From: Dasypus novemcinctus
Taxonomy: Eukaryota; Chordata; Mammalia; Cingulata; Dasypodidae
Direction: 5' to 3'
Length of the DNA: 64,000 nucleotides
Assembly (NCBI RefSeq): GCF_030445035.2
Contig: NC_080704.1
Span: 26,826,499 to 26,890,498 of the forward strand
The stretch's first letter is position 1; each line of letters starts with the position of its first letter. Position numbers and translations under genes: made by a program. The notes under the pieces are model-generated. The model made no database searches. It saw nothing but the letters and a program-made list of their open reading frames with translations, and was not told the DNA's origin. Positions 44,414 through 55,898 of the stretch are shown here, one piece after another.

Positions 44414-44705
44414 TGTATTAGTTAGCCAAAGGGGTGCTGATGCAAAATACCAGAAATCAGTTGGTTTTTACAAAGGGTATTTATTTGGGGTAGAAGCTTA
44501 CAGTTACCAGGACATAAAGCAAAAGTTACTTCCCTCACCATGGTCTATTTCCACGTGTTGGAGCAAGATGGCTGCGGACATCTGCCAGGGTTCAGGCTTC
44601 CTGGGTTCCTCTCTTCTCTGTCTTGCTTCTCTCCGGGCTCAGGGTTCCTCTCTTTTTTTTTTTTTTTTTTTTTTTGGAATTCATAAAAAATATCAGACTA
44701 CTACA
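44414..44705 (-). mobile_element. Solo LTR, family 1, copy 3, internally deleted
   Basis: Reverse orientation, 292 bp instead of 500-560. Exact TSD GAAGG at 44409-44413 and 44706-44710. The middle of the LTR is replaced by a run of about 24 T (44652-44675), with both LTR ends intact. Confidence 0.9.
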
Positions 44706-44752
44706 GAAGGGAATGAAAAGAAATGGACAAATAACCACTGAGCCTGTCACCT

Positions 44753-44977
44753 AATCTGGGAAACCAGAGATGTTAGCATCCCTTTTCAAAGATATGATGT
44801 GCAAATGAGAGCAAAGGAAACAAAATCTTAGTGAGTATCTATCAAAAAGAACATCATCATCTGCCATAAACCAAAAATACAATATACAGATAATATACAG
44901 AAAACAGATTTTGGGAGATGTCACAAAATGGTAGAATAGGAAGCCCAGGAATTGGTCCCTACACTGAAAAGAACTAT
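44753..44977 (+). repeat. Inverted repeat, left arm (225 bp)
   Basis: Identical, base for base, to the reverse complement of 45785-46009, by direct reading. This arm lies in block E in its expected context (compare 3.60-3.82 kb), so it is the likely source copy. Confidence 0.95.
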
Positions 44978-45369
44978 TGAGCTTGCAAGAATATCCAGAA
45001 CTAACTGTTGTGAAACTCTGGAATCTAGAAAACATTTGCAATGTCTTGAGGGTGCTTGATAAAGAGGCAGAAAAATTTTGGTGATTTACAGCTTCTGGGA
45101 ATTTCATGACCTCTACAATTAGAGGGACACAGAAACTACTGTCTGACTTTCATACAAAGAGAAATTGGGGATGGACTTGTCCTTTCCAGAAAGTACAATA
45201 AGAGAGTTGGCTTGGGAGTGAACTGCCCTTCTACCACATGCAGAAGAAAAATTCAAATGATCAGGAAGCTTCTCCATTGTCCCCTGGAATTGTAAAACAC
45301 AAGAACCAGTGTCTGTATCATGCAAACCAAGTCAAGAACTTGAGGCTGGAGCCAAAGGGACAGTACCTT

Positions 45370-47140
45370 CTCAACTATGCACGATCCTAAGATACTAGTA
45401 TTTTATACTTGGCCTTTGAAAATATGGAAGAAAAGAAGTTCACTGAGATAGGCCACAAGGCCAAAGAATCCCACTGTTGGTGGGGCAACAGTTGGCACTG
45501 GAGATAATCCACCATTAATCTCCAGGGAAACAAGGAGGCTACGAATCCAGAGTGACCTAAAAGCTATGACATAATCATAGGGCCTTGTGTGCACCCTGAG
45601 CAAGCACAGAAGAATGGAAAGAAAGTATACAGGCTTCCGCCTATATTATCACCCTTGTCTGACAGGATTTCTCCCAGTTCACACTGCTTGTCTCCCTCCT
45701 GTCCCCTTTACTCTCTTCTCCAGTTCTCCCATTTTTACTCATTGTGCTGAGTAATCTCTATAAAGAATGCAATCTTTATAGTTTATAGTTCTTTTCAGTG
45801 TAGGGACCAATTCCTGGGCTTCCTATTCTACCATTTTGTGACATCTCCCAAAATCTGTTTTCTGTATATTATCTGTATATTGTATTTTTGGTTTATGGCA
45901 GATGATGATGTTCTTTTTGATAGATACTCACTAAGATTTTGTTTCCTTTGCTCTCATTTGCACATCATATCTTTGAAAAGGGATGCTAACATCTCTGGTT
46001 TCCCAGATTGGGACCATGGCCACATACATATTAGGGGACTTTCCTAGAGGTAGGTGAGAATGGAGAATGCTGATAGAACCCATTTCCACATATTCACCTT
46101 CCATACATATAATTCTTCTTAAAGTAAACATGCCTGGGAATGACCCTGGAGCACTTCCATGAATCCTCCTTTATTTTTCACTATCAACTTCTACCATATC
46201 CACCTGGAGGGTCTCCGATATTTTTCCAATAGGGCATTGTGACCTTATCAACCTCCATGAGAAGGGAATTAAAACCTCCATGGAGTAAATCTGTCCAAAG
46301 GAGCTCAGGTCTTAATCTCCCAGTCATTAAGCAACTTGGGCCTAGAGCCAGAGGGTTTCCATACACCTACAGACAAAAATGGAGCCATGTTTCCTAGAAT
46401 AGGACCTAAAACGCTGACTATTGCAATCCCCCCAGCTGAGGGAGTAAGTATGTGGCTTACAGATATTTGTTAAATGAAGGGGTATGCACAATCAAGGTCC
46501 ATTAAGACTCAGTACCTGAAGCTGAGTGAAATCAGCAGCCAACAAATAGCAAGTCTATGTAGCGACCTTTGAAAGCATGCAAGAGGCTCACAGAAATAGC
46601 CCACTAGTCTTAATGCTCAACTTCCAAGTTGAGGGGAAAGTTCCAAATATATATAATCCAATATGAAATTTTTACTTTCAAAAATGGAAGGTTTTCGGTC
46701 CCTGTAGAGCTAAATATAGCCACAGAGGTAGGCGAGGAGTGGGGGTAGGGGGGTTTTATGCACCCAGAACTCTCATAGAGTGATGGGATATGGGGATGTA
46801 GACTTACCACTACCCTACTGCACCACAACTTTCTGGTATTCTCTTCTGTCCATGCATTTCTTACACTCTCTTCCATTTTCACCTTTCTGTGTTCTTCTCT
46901 CTTCTCTCCTGTTCTCATGCATTATGCAGTGTGATATTAAGAATGCAGTGATTCAGTGACTACTGCAGGACTTCAATCCAACCAGGAGACTTTCCTTTCC
47001 CTTAGGAAGGGCCTAGAAATTTGCCACAGAGAGTCCTAATGGCATCCCATTACCCATTCTCATATTCCTTATGTCCCAAGAAGCCAGGGTCCTGCTCAGG
47101 CCACCTATTCTAGAGCTCAAGCTGTGGTTTAAGAGAAATA
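45370..47140 (+). repeat. Array block F, copy 4
   Basis: Aligns with 7.87-8.56 kb, then a second partial sub-copy (46.49-47.10). Landmarks are 'ttggcctttgaaaatat', 'ggactttcctagagg', '..catttccacatattcacc', 'gcattgtgaccttatcaacctcc', '..caacaaatagcaagtct'. Confidence 0.65.
45785..46009 (-). repeat. Inverted repeat, right arm (225 bp)
   Basis: An insertion within block F: the 8.1-8.4-kb counterpart has nothing like it at this point ('..gtgatatatatcacagggtcagg..'). The orientation is opposite to the left arm, with a spacer of 807 bp. The 69-aa ORF on the + strand duplicates the antisense frame of the left arm and is not a gene. Confidence 0.95.
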
Positions 47141-47147
47141 TCTTCCA

Positions 47148-47290
47148 AATAAATAGGAAGAAACTGAAGCCCAGGGAGATAAAACCCTTCTCCCATGGAC
47201 ACAATATTCAATAAGTGGTACTGATAAGATGGGAACCTACAAATCCTGACTCCAAAACTTGTGCTGTTAAGCAAGAAAAAGAGCAGATTT
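47148..47290 (-). mobile_element. MIR SINE, array copy 4
   Basis: 'aagaaactgaagcccagggagataaaacc', '..atcctgactccaaaacttgtgctgttaagca' form a reverse MIR at the same pol junction. Confidence 0.82.
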
Positions 47291-49140
47291 TAAACCCAGT
47301 GGAGGTGCCACCCCCACATCCTTCTGGGCAGGTAAACGTCCTAAGAGTAACTCTCTGAGGTGACAGAAACACACAGACACTTACAACTGGTGGAACAATC
47401 AACAAGAACAAGGTGAGTGTTTGATATATGTAAAGGGTATAAGGAAACACAACCACAGTGCCCACATTTAAGGGTAAGGAGAGGGAACTGCTGTGGATCA
47501 GATAAATCCCTGAAACCCTGCTTTGAAAAGGATGTGGAAAGTAACATGTTCTCCTACGTAAGAGGTTTGGCAGAGCTTTCAAGGACGAAACAATAAATGC
47601 CTAGGACCCATATTCTAAAGTAAGATTTTGAGTATCTTGCCAAAAAGGATGACTAAAACTGGTAGTTTGCCATTAGCCAATTTCCCCACCTAAGGGATAT
47701 GAAAGGTGAAGAAGAATGGAAGAGAGTTGGCAGTGCAGTAGGCATTTTCTTCTTCCTTCTGACACAAGGCCTCCTAACACCTGCTTAACATCATAATTAG
47801 ACTTTTTATTTAAGTGGGAGGTATCTGCTCAGGAAATGCCACAGTTAGCTTTCTTAAGTTGTGCTCCACTGGGAGCTGAGCATCAGATTTCCCTTTTCTT
47901 TCCAGTCTCTTAAGAATCCACGCCATCTTTGAGTGTTGCCTGCTTACAGGGAAAGGTATAGGTCATGAATATTCCAGAGAGTGCCCAGAAAATGTTCCAC
48001 TGAGTGATATGTTTAGTTAACAGTGGCACCACTGTGTGATTGGATAAGGTCAATGAATTCACATATAATATACAGTCCAACAGTCTGTTGTGCAGGCAGG
48101 GTGTGCTGGGTCATATTCTGAAGAGAGATGTACTGCATTCCATATGCAGCTGGAACCTTCATCAGAGCATAGGGCTCAAGGTCTGGACCTTCTGTCTATG
48201 GGACCAGAGACCATTTCTCCTTCACTATGTACCTGGCAATCAGGGCTCATTTGCCCAGCTTCCTTGGCTCAATATAATGGAATGACCATATCTTGCTTGA
48301 AGGACAGATACCAAGTTATACATGGATTACTACACCCTGTTCAATAGTCTACTGAGGTGGCCAAGGTCTCAGTGGGAGGGCACATGTCTGATCAGCTTAT
48401 GTATTCCACTGATTTTCATCCTTAAAAGGTTCTTATCATGTACATTCACATGGGACAAGTTCAGAAGGTGTTAGTTATGCAATCTGCTGATAATTTTTGT
48501 CTCCACAGAAACTGAGACATGGTTGTCCAGTCTTTCTGCTGCCAAGCACCAGCCCTCATAGTCAGGCTATGATCATCTGCCTATGGGTGAGCCTAAATTT
48601 AACAAATATGTTTTGGTGATGTTTTCCAGGAAGGCACAAAGCCCATTCCTACACTCACTTCCCAGAATTTGGTGTTTCATGCACAGTAATATGCCATTTT
48701 CTTTGGGATGCACAGCTTTCACAAGCATCAACTCCATATGCCTTTAATGTGTCCGATGCATCCATGACCCACACCCAGGCATACTCAAGGAATTTGGTAT
48801 ACCAAACTCAACAAGAAGAACAAGATGTTGACATAGTCCCTGGAGAACTGTATCTGGAGGTTAACTAGACACTTTCTCTTGTGGATCTGAGACACTATTA
48901 ATACACAGCTCATTCTTCTCTAGATATAAAACTTCAACTTAGGGTGATGGTAGAGTGGTATACTTCCTTAAGCACCTTTGGCCCCATTAGTCCTTTGATC
49001 AATATAAGACCTCTTTCAGTGGTTGCCCTCAGCAACTTGGTATGCTACACTGCTTTGTAGATACCCCATGGCTGGGCTGGGGAGGCATAGCGGGCTTCCA
49101 GTTCTCTACTCATCCCACCACCACTGTTCTAATCATGGCA
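47290..49140 (-). pseudogene. ERV pol remnant (block A, copy 6)
   Basis: Minus-strand pol remnant. 'cttctgggcaggtaaacg' lies at 47320, 'aaacaataaatgcctagga' at 47589, the integrase end at about 47937-47971, and 'ttctttgggatgcacagc' at 48696. The RT region of copy 3 is missing here too (jump near 48940). It is not functional. Confidence 0.58.
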
Positions 49141-49600
49141 TTTCCCCATTGGCAATATCCCTTACAACCAGAAAAGATTTACACATATTTAACACCACCT
49201 TTCCTATAATACATTAATGAATACCAGTTACAAAAGCTTACATATGTATTAGCCAGAAAGGGACTACTCACAAACTCATATTATTCCACTGTCCAATCTG
49301 AGAGTTACTTCAAATTCAAGTCAAAGTAATTTTTTTTATTTTGCCCCAGGGATTTCAGGTACTACTGTGACTTCTCAAGTATCCAAAAGTACTGAAAAGG
49401 TTATTGAGCTGGATGCCTACAAGTCCCCAACGAATTTTAACTAGTGCATAAACCTTCCAGTTCCCATTAGGGAAGGAAGGGCCTTGAGTCTACCCTAGAC
49501 TTGTTTTTCCTTGAAAAAAGTAGTTTGGATAGAAAGGTGGAGTTGAGGGCATTATATCAGCCTGAGTCCAAAGAGCACAGATTCATCAAAAGGTTTTAAC
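49140..49600 (+). other. Block A right edge, poorly conserved
   Basis: Some words match 10.33-10.43 kb ('acatatttaaca..'). Otherwise no gene or family is recognised. Confidence 0.35.
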
Positions 49601-49990
49601 TTTCTGGTCCTGCTCTTTTCATAAGGCATTGGGACCTTATCAACCTCAAAGAGGAAGAGGTTGAAAAAAAAACAAGAGAGTCTATCTTCCTGGGGCACCT
49701 GGATGTAGCTCACTGGTTGAGCATCTCCTTCCCATGTACAAGGTCCTGGGTTCAATCCCTGGTACTTCCTAAAGAGAAAAAAAATGTCTATCTTTCAAGA
49801 AGGTGGAGCAAAAACCCACGTAGAGTTCCTTCTCATGTCAAGACAAACTTGCAGCAGTTTTGTAGGAGTTACAAGTGTTCTCTCTAGAACAAAGAATCCT
49901 CAGTTTTCGAAAGCCAGCAGTTGTTCTATGAGTGCCAGAAGGATCAGTGCTGCGAATCTGCTTTCATCATCAGCAAGTATGCCCTGAGTT
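49600..49990 (+). repeat. Array block B, copy 6 (with SINE)
   Basis: 'ggcattgggaccttatcaacctc', '..acttgcagcagttttgtaggagttacaagtg', 'cgaaagccagcagttgttc' match 12.23-12.45 kb, interrupted by a short SINE. Confidence 0.65.
49691..49785 (+). mobile_element. Short tRNA-derived SINE (DAS monomer) with TSD
   Basis: 'ggatgtagctcactggttgagca', B box GGTTCAATCCC, short A tail. TSD GTCTATCTTCC at 49680-49690 and GTCTATCTTTC at 49786-49796, one mismatch. Confidence 0.85.
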
Positions 49991-50860
49991 TTGTTGGCAA
50001 TTTCAAGTTGCCCCAACTGTCATGTAGCCTAAGGCATACAGAATGACATCTTCAACCTGCCAATCAACCAGACATCACTCTGCAGCAAAAACTTTGGATA
50101 ATGGAGAAATTTTGCTCTGACACCTGATGAGCATTAACAATTCAAACATGTAACACATTTTAATACCAGTGACACATTTTTGCACAGTGCATAAAATGAA
50201 TCAGCTCACAGGTCTCTGAAGAACCAAAAATTTAGCTTTTTGTCTTTTCCCTTCAGGTTCTATGACCTGCATTAAACACTTTTTTTCAAAAACACAGAAA
50301 CATTTTTCACACAGATACTATATCACAACCTCCAGAATACCATGTATTCTCCTCAGCTGGAGGCTCAGGATATAATGAGTAGGGGTGCCAGAGTAGCAAT
50401 CGGCTCCCTTAAATACAGACTATCACATATGTTTGGGCATTCCCAGGCATTCAACAAACGTACTTTTAACAACAAGGCACCAATCAGACAGGTGATTTCA
50501 ATCCTACTTTTTGCCGCTTAATACTATTTTCCACCAGGTAACATATGCTATCCGACCCCTGAAAAATCTACCTTATGTCTAACCTGGACCAATTCCATGG
50601 AACAGGTCAGTCAGTGGGGGAACTGAGTGCCTCCCTTCTCACCCATCATATAGAAAAGATATGTGCTAACACATATTGGGAGTCTTCTCTCATGTCATAA
50701 CCTGTCACTCATGCAATTCCTCATCCCAGAAAGCCTTTATCTCTCCAAACCTGCCCTTGCAGTGCTACCAGATGGAGAGTCTTATCTCATCCCCTAATGC
50801 AGTTCCACACTTCAATGTGCTCCTTGACCCCAGGTGTCTTATCCCTCCTCACCTGAAACA
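49990..50860 (+). repeat. Array block C, copy 2
   Basis: It matches 36.34-37.88 kb without its retrocopy and SINE, so it shows the pre-insertion state: '..tgacacctgatgagcatt', '..cacagtgcataaaatgaat', 'tctcctcagctggaggctcagga', '..acaaggcaccaatcagacaggtgatttcaatcc'. Confidence 0.7.
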
Positions 50861-51850
50861 CCACTAATGGGAGGACCCTATTGCCCTCCACCCACCACTT
50901 GGAGAAAAAAGCCATGCACTACCAGATGCTGGGGAATCTATTCTCACCACTGAATGGCCACCATGGGCCCTTGTCTAACATCAGGACACTGCAACTTTAA
51001 GGATCCCACACTGTATACCAAATTTATCAAACTTACAAAAATGATGCCAGTCTAAGGATGAAGGCAAACATAGCTTTCTGGTAAGGATAAAACAAGACAC
51101 TTTTACATTGTGACATGCTAATACATAGACATTAAAGAAGAAGAAGGGGAAAAGGGACAGGCTTTGATCCCTGTTTCACATACCAAAATAGAGGACATGG
51201 ACATGAAAGGATTAGATGATATCAATTACAGATGTAGGGTACCCCTTATGGAGGAACCACTTCTAGACTGCAGCTAAGGGGTTTTCTATTCTGTAGCTCT
51301 TTACTAGAGGAGAGGGTTTGAATTCTCCAATTCTAAACAGATGCAGGGTCATAAGGAACTGCCTCATAAAAGCCTTTCCTTTGAGATATGGAGCTAAGTG
51401 GGAGATGGCTTCACAGTAATTCCTTACATGCTTCCCCCCATCCTTTCATATTCCCAGAAGAAAGCAAAGTTTAATGCCAAGTCTCAAAGGAGCTGTGGTT
51501 CAAACATTTGCCTGTGTAGCATATATCTCTACAGATATGTGCAAGTGGCCAGGATGCCAGGGAAGAGCTGCTATCCTACAAGTGGACACCACCAGGATGT
51601 TTCTCCTTATGGGAAACCATAGGTTTTGAGATTACCCCACTTTGTGAAGAAGCTAGTATCATCCATCATCCTCCACATATTTCTCCAAGATCCTCAGATC
51701 TATATAACTAGAGAACCACAATGGATCAAGGAATAAGGGTTGTGATTGCTAACACAGGTAAAACAGATTCAGAATGCCTGGGTAATGTCCCAAGGTGTTC
51801 GAGCAGTCATAATGTGGCAGAGTCTGCCTTCACCCTAACAAGTCAGAGAA
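50860..51850 (+). repeat. Array block D, copy 4
   Basis: 'aatgggaggaccctattgccctccacccaccact' (50867), 'ggttttctattctgtagc' (51279), 'agaaagcaaagtttaatgcc' (51460), 'gtggacaccaccaggatg' (51581). The 88-aa ORF at 51721 has no support in the other copies. Confidence 0.7.
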
Positions 51851-51859
51851 GGATGGGAG

Positions 51860-54100
51860 GACAGGAACCTGCTCCATCCAACTTTATTGCCTTTATCTTC
51901 CTGGATTTGTCACAAGCTCCCTCCATTTTCTCATTCTGTCCCATTGTACCTTTTTCTCTGGTTTTCCTAAGGTATACCCTGTTCTGAATCCTTATGTTGA
52001 GTTACATACACACACACATACACACTCACACACAGAGTGGTATTCTGACTGGGGATAGGACCCCAATTCTACAAAGAGAGTCCCCTATGGCTAGTTGGAC
52101 ATGGAGAATCCTACTGGAATCAATTTTCACATACTCACCATTCACATGTATTATTTCCTAAATTAGATCCTCCTGGAAATTATCCTGGAGTAATCTAGGT
52201 TCTCCTTGCTCCCCTTTCACTATCAAATTCTCCCATTTTGACATGCAGGGTCTTACCGGTTTTTTTCCAAAGGGCACTGTGACTTCATCAGCCTTACAGG
52301 AAAAATGGGTTTAAAATATCATAGAGTAAACCTTACAAAAGGAGCAGGGACACTGGACACCCCCAATATTCTTCCATGCTAGGGCTTGGGTGAGGACCAA
52401 CAAGGAGTTGGGCTACCAGAAGAAAAGTAAATCCTGTATCAACAAATGGGCTCACAGTTTCTAACCCAACAAGCATTCTGGGCACCTTGAGCCACAATAT
52501 ATCATGATCCAGCCACCATAAGGAGGACAAATCAGGGGAACTGATGTTCAACAAAATAAAGTACTGCTCACACTGGTCAGCCTGCATTCAGTAGATACCA
52601 GATGGTGCAGGGGAATCAGCAGTCAACATTTGCCAAGTATGTTAAGGAGTGTTTAAAAATACAAAAAAAAAAAAACTCTCAGAAAATACCTACTAATTTT
52701 AAAACCTTTGCCTCTGCTTGACCTTGGGGAATAAGTTCATAATGAAGACTCTCAAATATTAAATTTCTCTGAGCATAGCCAGGAGTTTTCAGGTCAGAGA
52801 GAGCAGATGGCAATTACAGGTAGGTGGAATCTGCATGCAACTTGAACATTCAGAAAGATGGAATGAAGGGGTTCTAGCTTTCCTCCACTTACTGCACCAC
52901 CATTCCCAGTATTCTACCCCATGCTATCTTGCTCCCCTTTCTCCCATTTTTCACCCTTTCCAATGCTTTTATCCCATCTCACTTAATACCTTTCATCCTG
53001 CTGAGTGATATCTATAAAGAACAGTGGATCTTTCACTTGATCGGGAGCACAACCCAAAACTGAAACTTTCTTAGGGTGATCTTGGGCACAGAGAGTGTTA
53101 ATGGAATCCATTTCCCATTCTCATCTTACACGTGGGGAAAGAAGGTGGGGTCCCTACAGGTCTGTCCATTATGGACCTCACCAGGAGGGGGGATTTAATA
53201 TCTATACCAGGCTCTGTGAGGGCAAGAGCAGAGATGTGCCTCCACAGCAGCCTGCTAGGAGCATGGGGCATCCAGAAGCCTGACACATCAGGATCCAACT
53301 GGTAGAGGAAGTGCTAGTAAGGGAAACTATGTTCCCCAAAACAATGGCCATTCACATTGGCCAGTTCAGATTAAGTAGATGCATTAAGAGGCAGTGAAAT
53401 GGAGAGCCAACAAATACCAATCTCATAAAGTGATCTTTGGAAATAGCAAACAGATGCCCAGTTACAAACTAATTGAAATAACTGGGTTTATATCTTGGGG
53501 AACAAGTTTCTTTTGGAAATAATCAAATATAGATATCCTCTCTGAGAAAAACCACAAGGCAGAGAGACCAGTGAGAATTGACAACAGCCATACATGGGGT
53601 AAGAGTGTGGGGTCTGCATGCATCCTGAACACTCAAAGAAGAACGGGAAAAAAGAATTGTGTGAAAGGTCTCAAGCACATATTACAGCACCACAAAATCC
53701 TGATATTATCCCCTGTGCCCTCTTTTCTCCCCTTTCTTTCATTTCCTCCTTTTTCTTTTCTTCCATTCTCTCTCACTCATTACACAGGGGGTAACGTACA
53801 AAGGATGTAGTAATTTAACTCAGTTGGAACCAAATGCTACAAGGAGACTCTGATGGTATCTGGGAATGAAGAGAACTAATGGAATCTATTCTTCATTCTC
53901 ATCTTACATATGTATAGTTTCTTAAAGTACATCTATCCACAAATTACCCAGTGTCTCAACCAGGTTCTTCCCCCTCCCTTTCCATGAAGAACATCTCCTG
54001 TTGTACAAAAGAAATGTGAAAATCACACCTAATTCCATTCTGAGGAGGATGAATTGCCCAGAGCATAGACCACTGGGAGTACTGTAGGATCTAGACACAG
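51860..54100 (+). repeat. Array block F, copy 5, expanded as three sub-repeats
   Basis: The sub-block with 'tggaatc.atttt.ca..ctcatc/acc' occurs at about 52.11, 53.10 and 53.88 kb, each preceded by a pyrimidine-rich stretch and a 'cta(t)aaagaa' segment. The piece '..caacaaataccaatct' and relatives occurs at 52.62 and 53.42 kb. Spacing is about 0.8-1.0 kb. Confidence 0.55.
52007..52037 (+). repeat. (CA)n microsatellite
   Basis: An interrupted CA repeat with TA and TCA breaks. Confidence 0.85.
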
Positions 54101-54548
54101 AAGATCTGAACTCACCACTAGGCACTGCCATTTTCTTGCTCACTGCCCTTTCCTAGGTGGAGTTTCTTCATCCTCAGTTAAGGTGGGTGTATCAAACTAC
54201 ATATCCCTGGATTTTATCCAGGTCCTGGGGTTCACATTATCCCTCCAGAGTCAAAAACTTCTATCTTGCTCTCTGAACCACTGTTATGCTCATTCCACTT
54301 CCTTAAATTGCTGCCTTCTTCCAAAGTCACTTCTTTATATAATTATCAAGTGCTCCATATCATGTACTCAGAAACACCTTTTCCTAAAAACCTTCACTCC
54401 AACCAGCACCTGTTGCCTAAGCTAACAGCTGGATTCTAAGCTATAGGACCTCAGGACAGTATGTAGTTCCCCCTCAGAACTTATAGCTTTACATTTATGC
54501 ATCATTCCAACACTGGCTAACAGTTGGTAAATTCCACTGGAGGCACTC
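54100..54548 (+). other. Possible MIR/L2 remnants, otherwise unclassified
   Basis: 'cactgccattttcttgctcactgccctttcctagg..tttcttcatcctcagtt' follows MIR wording weakly. '..cttcactccaaccagcacctgttgcc' may be a decayed L2 tail, in the same order as 14.29-14.84 kb. That would make it another copy of that spacer. Confidence 0.4.
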
Positions 54549-54562
54549 AAAAGTGTCTTGGA

Positions 54563-55189
54563 GGTGAAAAAGGTCAACCACCACACCAGGGAGCCAAGAG
54601 TGCCTACAACTGAAAGCAAGAGAATTGCATCCAGCATCCATGTGGAATCTAAGCCCTCTCTTGATATAGATGTGGAGTGGACACAACCATTCTAAGGTCC
54701 ACAGGATGGAGGAATAGAGTATGGATTAGAGTGGACTTACTGATATTCTATTCATGAACTATTGTGATTAGTAATGAAGAAAATGTGGCATTGGTGTGGA
54801 GAAAGTGGCCATGGTGGCTGCTGGGGGTAGGGAATGGGAGGAAGAGATGAGATGTGGGGGCGTTTTCGGGACTTGGAGTTGTCCTGGGTGGTCCTGCAGG
54901 GACAGTGACCAGACACTATATGTCCTCCCATGGCCCACTGGGTGGACTGTGGGAGAGTGTGGGCTATGATGTGGACCATTGACCATGAGGTTCAGCAGTG
55001 CTCAGAGATGTAACCACCAAATGTAATGAATGTCTCATGATGATGGAGGAGATTGTTGTTACGGGGGGAGGAGTGGGGTGAGGGGGGTGGGGGGTATATG
55101 GGGACCTCATATTTTTTGAATATAATATTAAAAAAATAAAGACAAAAAAAATAAAGAAACTAATCACATAATGTTTTTACAGTTTGAAA
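54563..55189 (+). mobile_element. L1 3'-end insertion with 14-bp TSD and extra 3' sequence
   Basis: It holds the last 0.6 kb of the local L1 3' UTR ('ggtcaaccaccacacc' to the G-rich tract and A-rich tail, about 55150). Exact TSD AAAAGTGTCTTGGA at 54549-54562 and 55190-55203. Between the A-rich tail and the TSD lie about 30 bp of non-A sequence (55158-55187), a candidate 3' transduction. Confidence 0.92.
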
Positions 55190-55203
55190 AAAAGTGTCTT
55201 GGA

Positions 55204-55411
55204 AATTAAGTAATTAATATAAGGTTCATGCTTGACAGCTTAATCTCTATAGAATGACTTGGTCAGCAAGGAGTGTTTATATTTGTGGAAACCAGCGACC
55301 AGTCAGAAGTAATCAGATAAATACTTAAGTGACACAGAAGTGTGGCCAAAGACCACAGAATGCTTTACTTAGATATACGGGGTTCTTCTCTTTTATGTCT
55401 AATTTAAAACA
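55204..55411 (+). other. Unit-derived spacer and block A edge
   Basis: The start matches the spacer at 38.31 kb ('attaagtaattaatataa..tctctatag'). The end matches 35.76-35.81 kb ('agaatgcttt.ct.agatata.ggg.ttctt'). Confidence 0.45.
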
Positions 55412-55898
55412 CGGATATATCATCGTGAGCCGGGTCGCTGAGGTCCATCTGCATTGCATTGGGAAGAAAGGAAGGACTGGATGGCTAAAAGTGAGGAGGC
55501 CCATGAGGGACCCCTTAGCGAGAGGAGGAGCCTGCACACAATGAAACCACTTTGGCCTTGTTGCCCCCTTGCAGTAGGAGCTCAGCCTGAGGGCCACCCA
55601 TGTCCCAGCAGTCAGATCTGCCCACTTTTGTCCAAGCCCCTGGGTGGTGGAATCTGCTGGGGGTGGGGGGGAGAGGAAGAGAGAGAGAGAGAAGCAGTGC
55701 TCTCCTGTACCCCTTGGGCTTATTAGTCATATCACGAATGAACAAATGAATGAATGAGTCATTTGTTCAGTTATTGTTGTCATCAACCTTGTGGTCATTC
55801 ATTAAGAATGTTATTGGTAACCACTGTTATTTATGATCATCATCATCATTCTTGTTCTGAGAAACCAAATAAAGTCTCTGGTGATTAAAAAAGAAAAA
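55412..55898 (+). pseudogene. Processed retrocopy of an unidentified mRNA 3' end
   Basis: About 490 bp present only in this copy of the unit. It is GC-richer than its surroundings, has AATAAA at 55868 and ends about 20 nt later in an A-rich tail (55888-55898). It contains a (GA)n run at 55677-55692, an ATGAATGAATGA-like repeat and an ATC repeat (55833-55850). A 40-residue frame at the 5' end (about 55417-55544) might be the C-terminus of a protein, but I do not recognise it. A clean TSD is not evident. The shape fits an L1-mediated mRNA copy, 5' truncated. Confidence 0.6.

Larger units (their letters stand above)
42880..45370 (+). repeat. Array block E, copy 3 (with LTRs)
   Basis: Counterpart of 1.18-1.45 plus 2.94-4.2 kb. 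It contains a U6 pseudogene at its left end and two LTR insertions (43242-43998 and 44414-44705). It lacks the env-bearing retroviral fragment of copy 1. Confidence 0.75.

Noticed and set aside
45838-46047. 69-aa ORF shared with 44751-45107 (minus)
   Set aside because: The identity is due to the 225-bp inverted repeat; there is no independent support for a protein.
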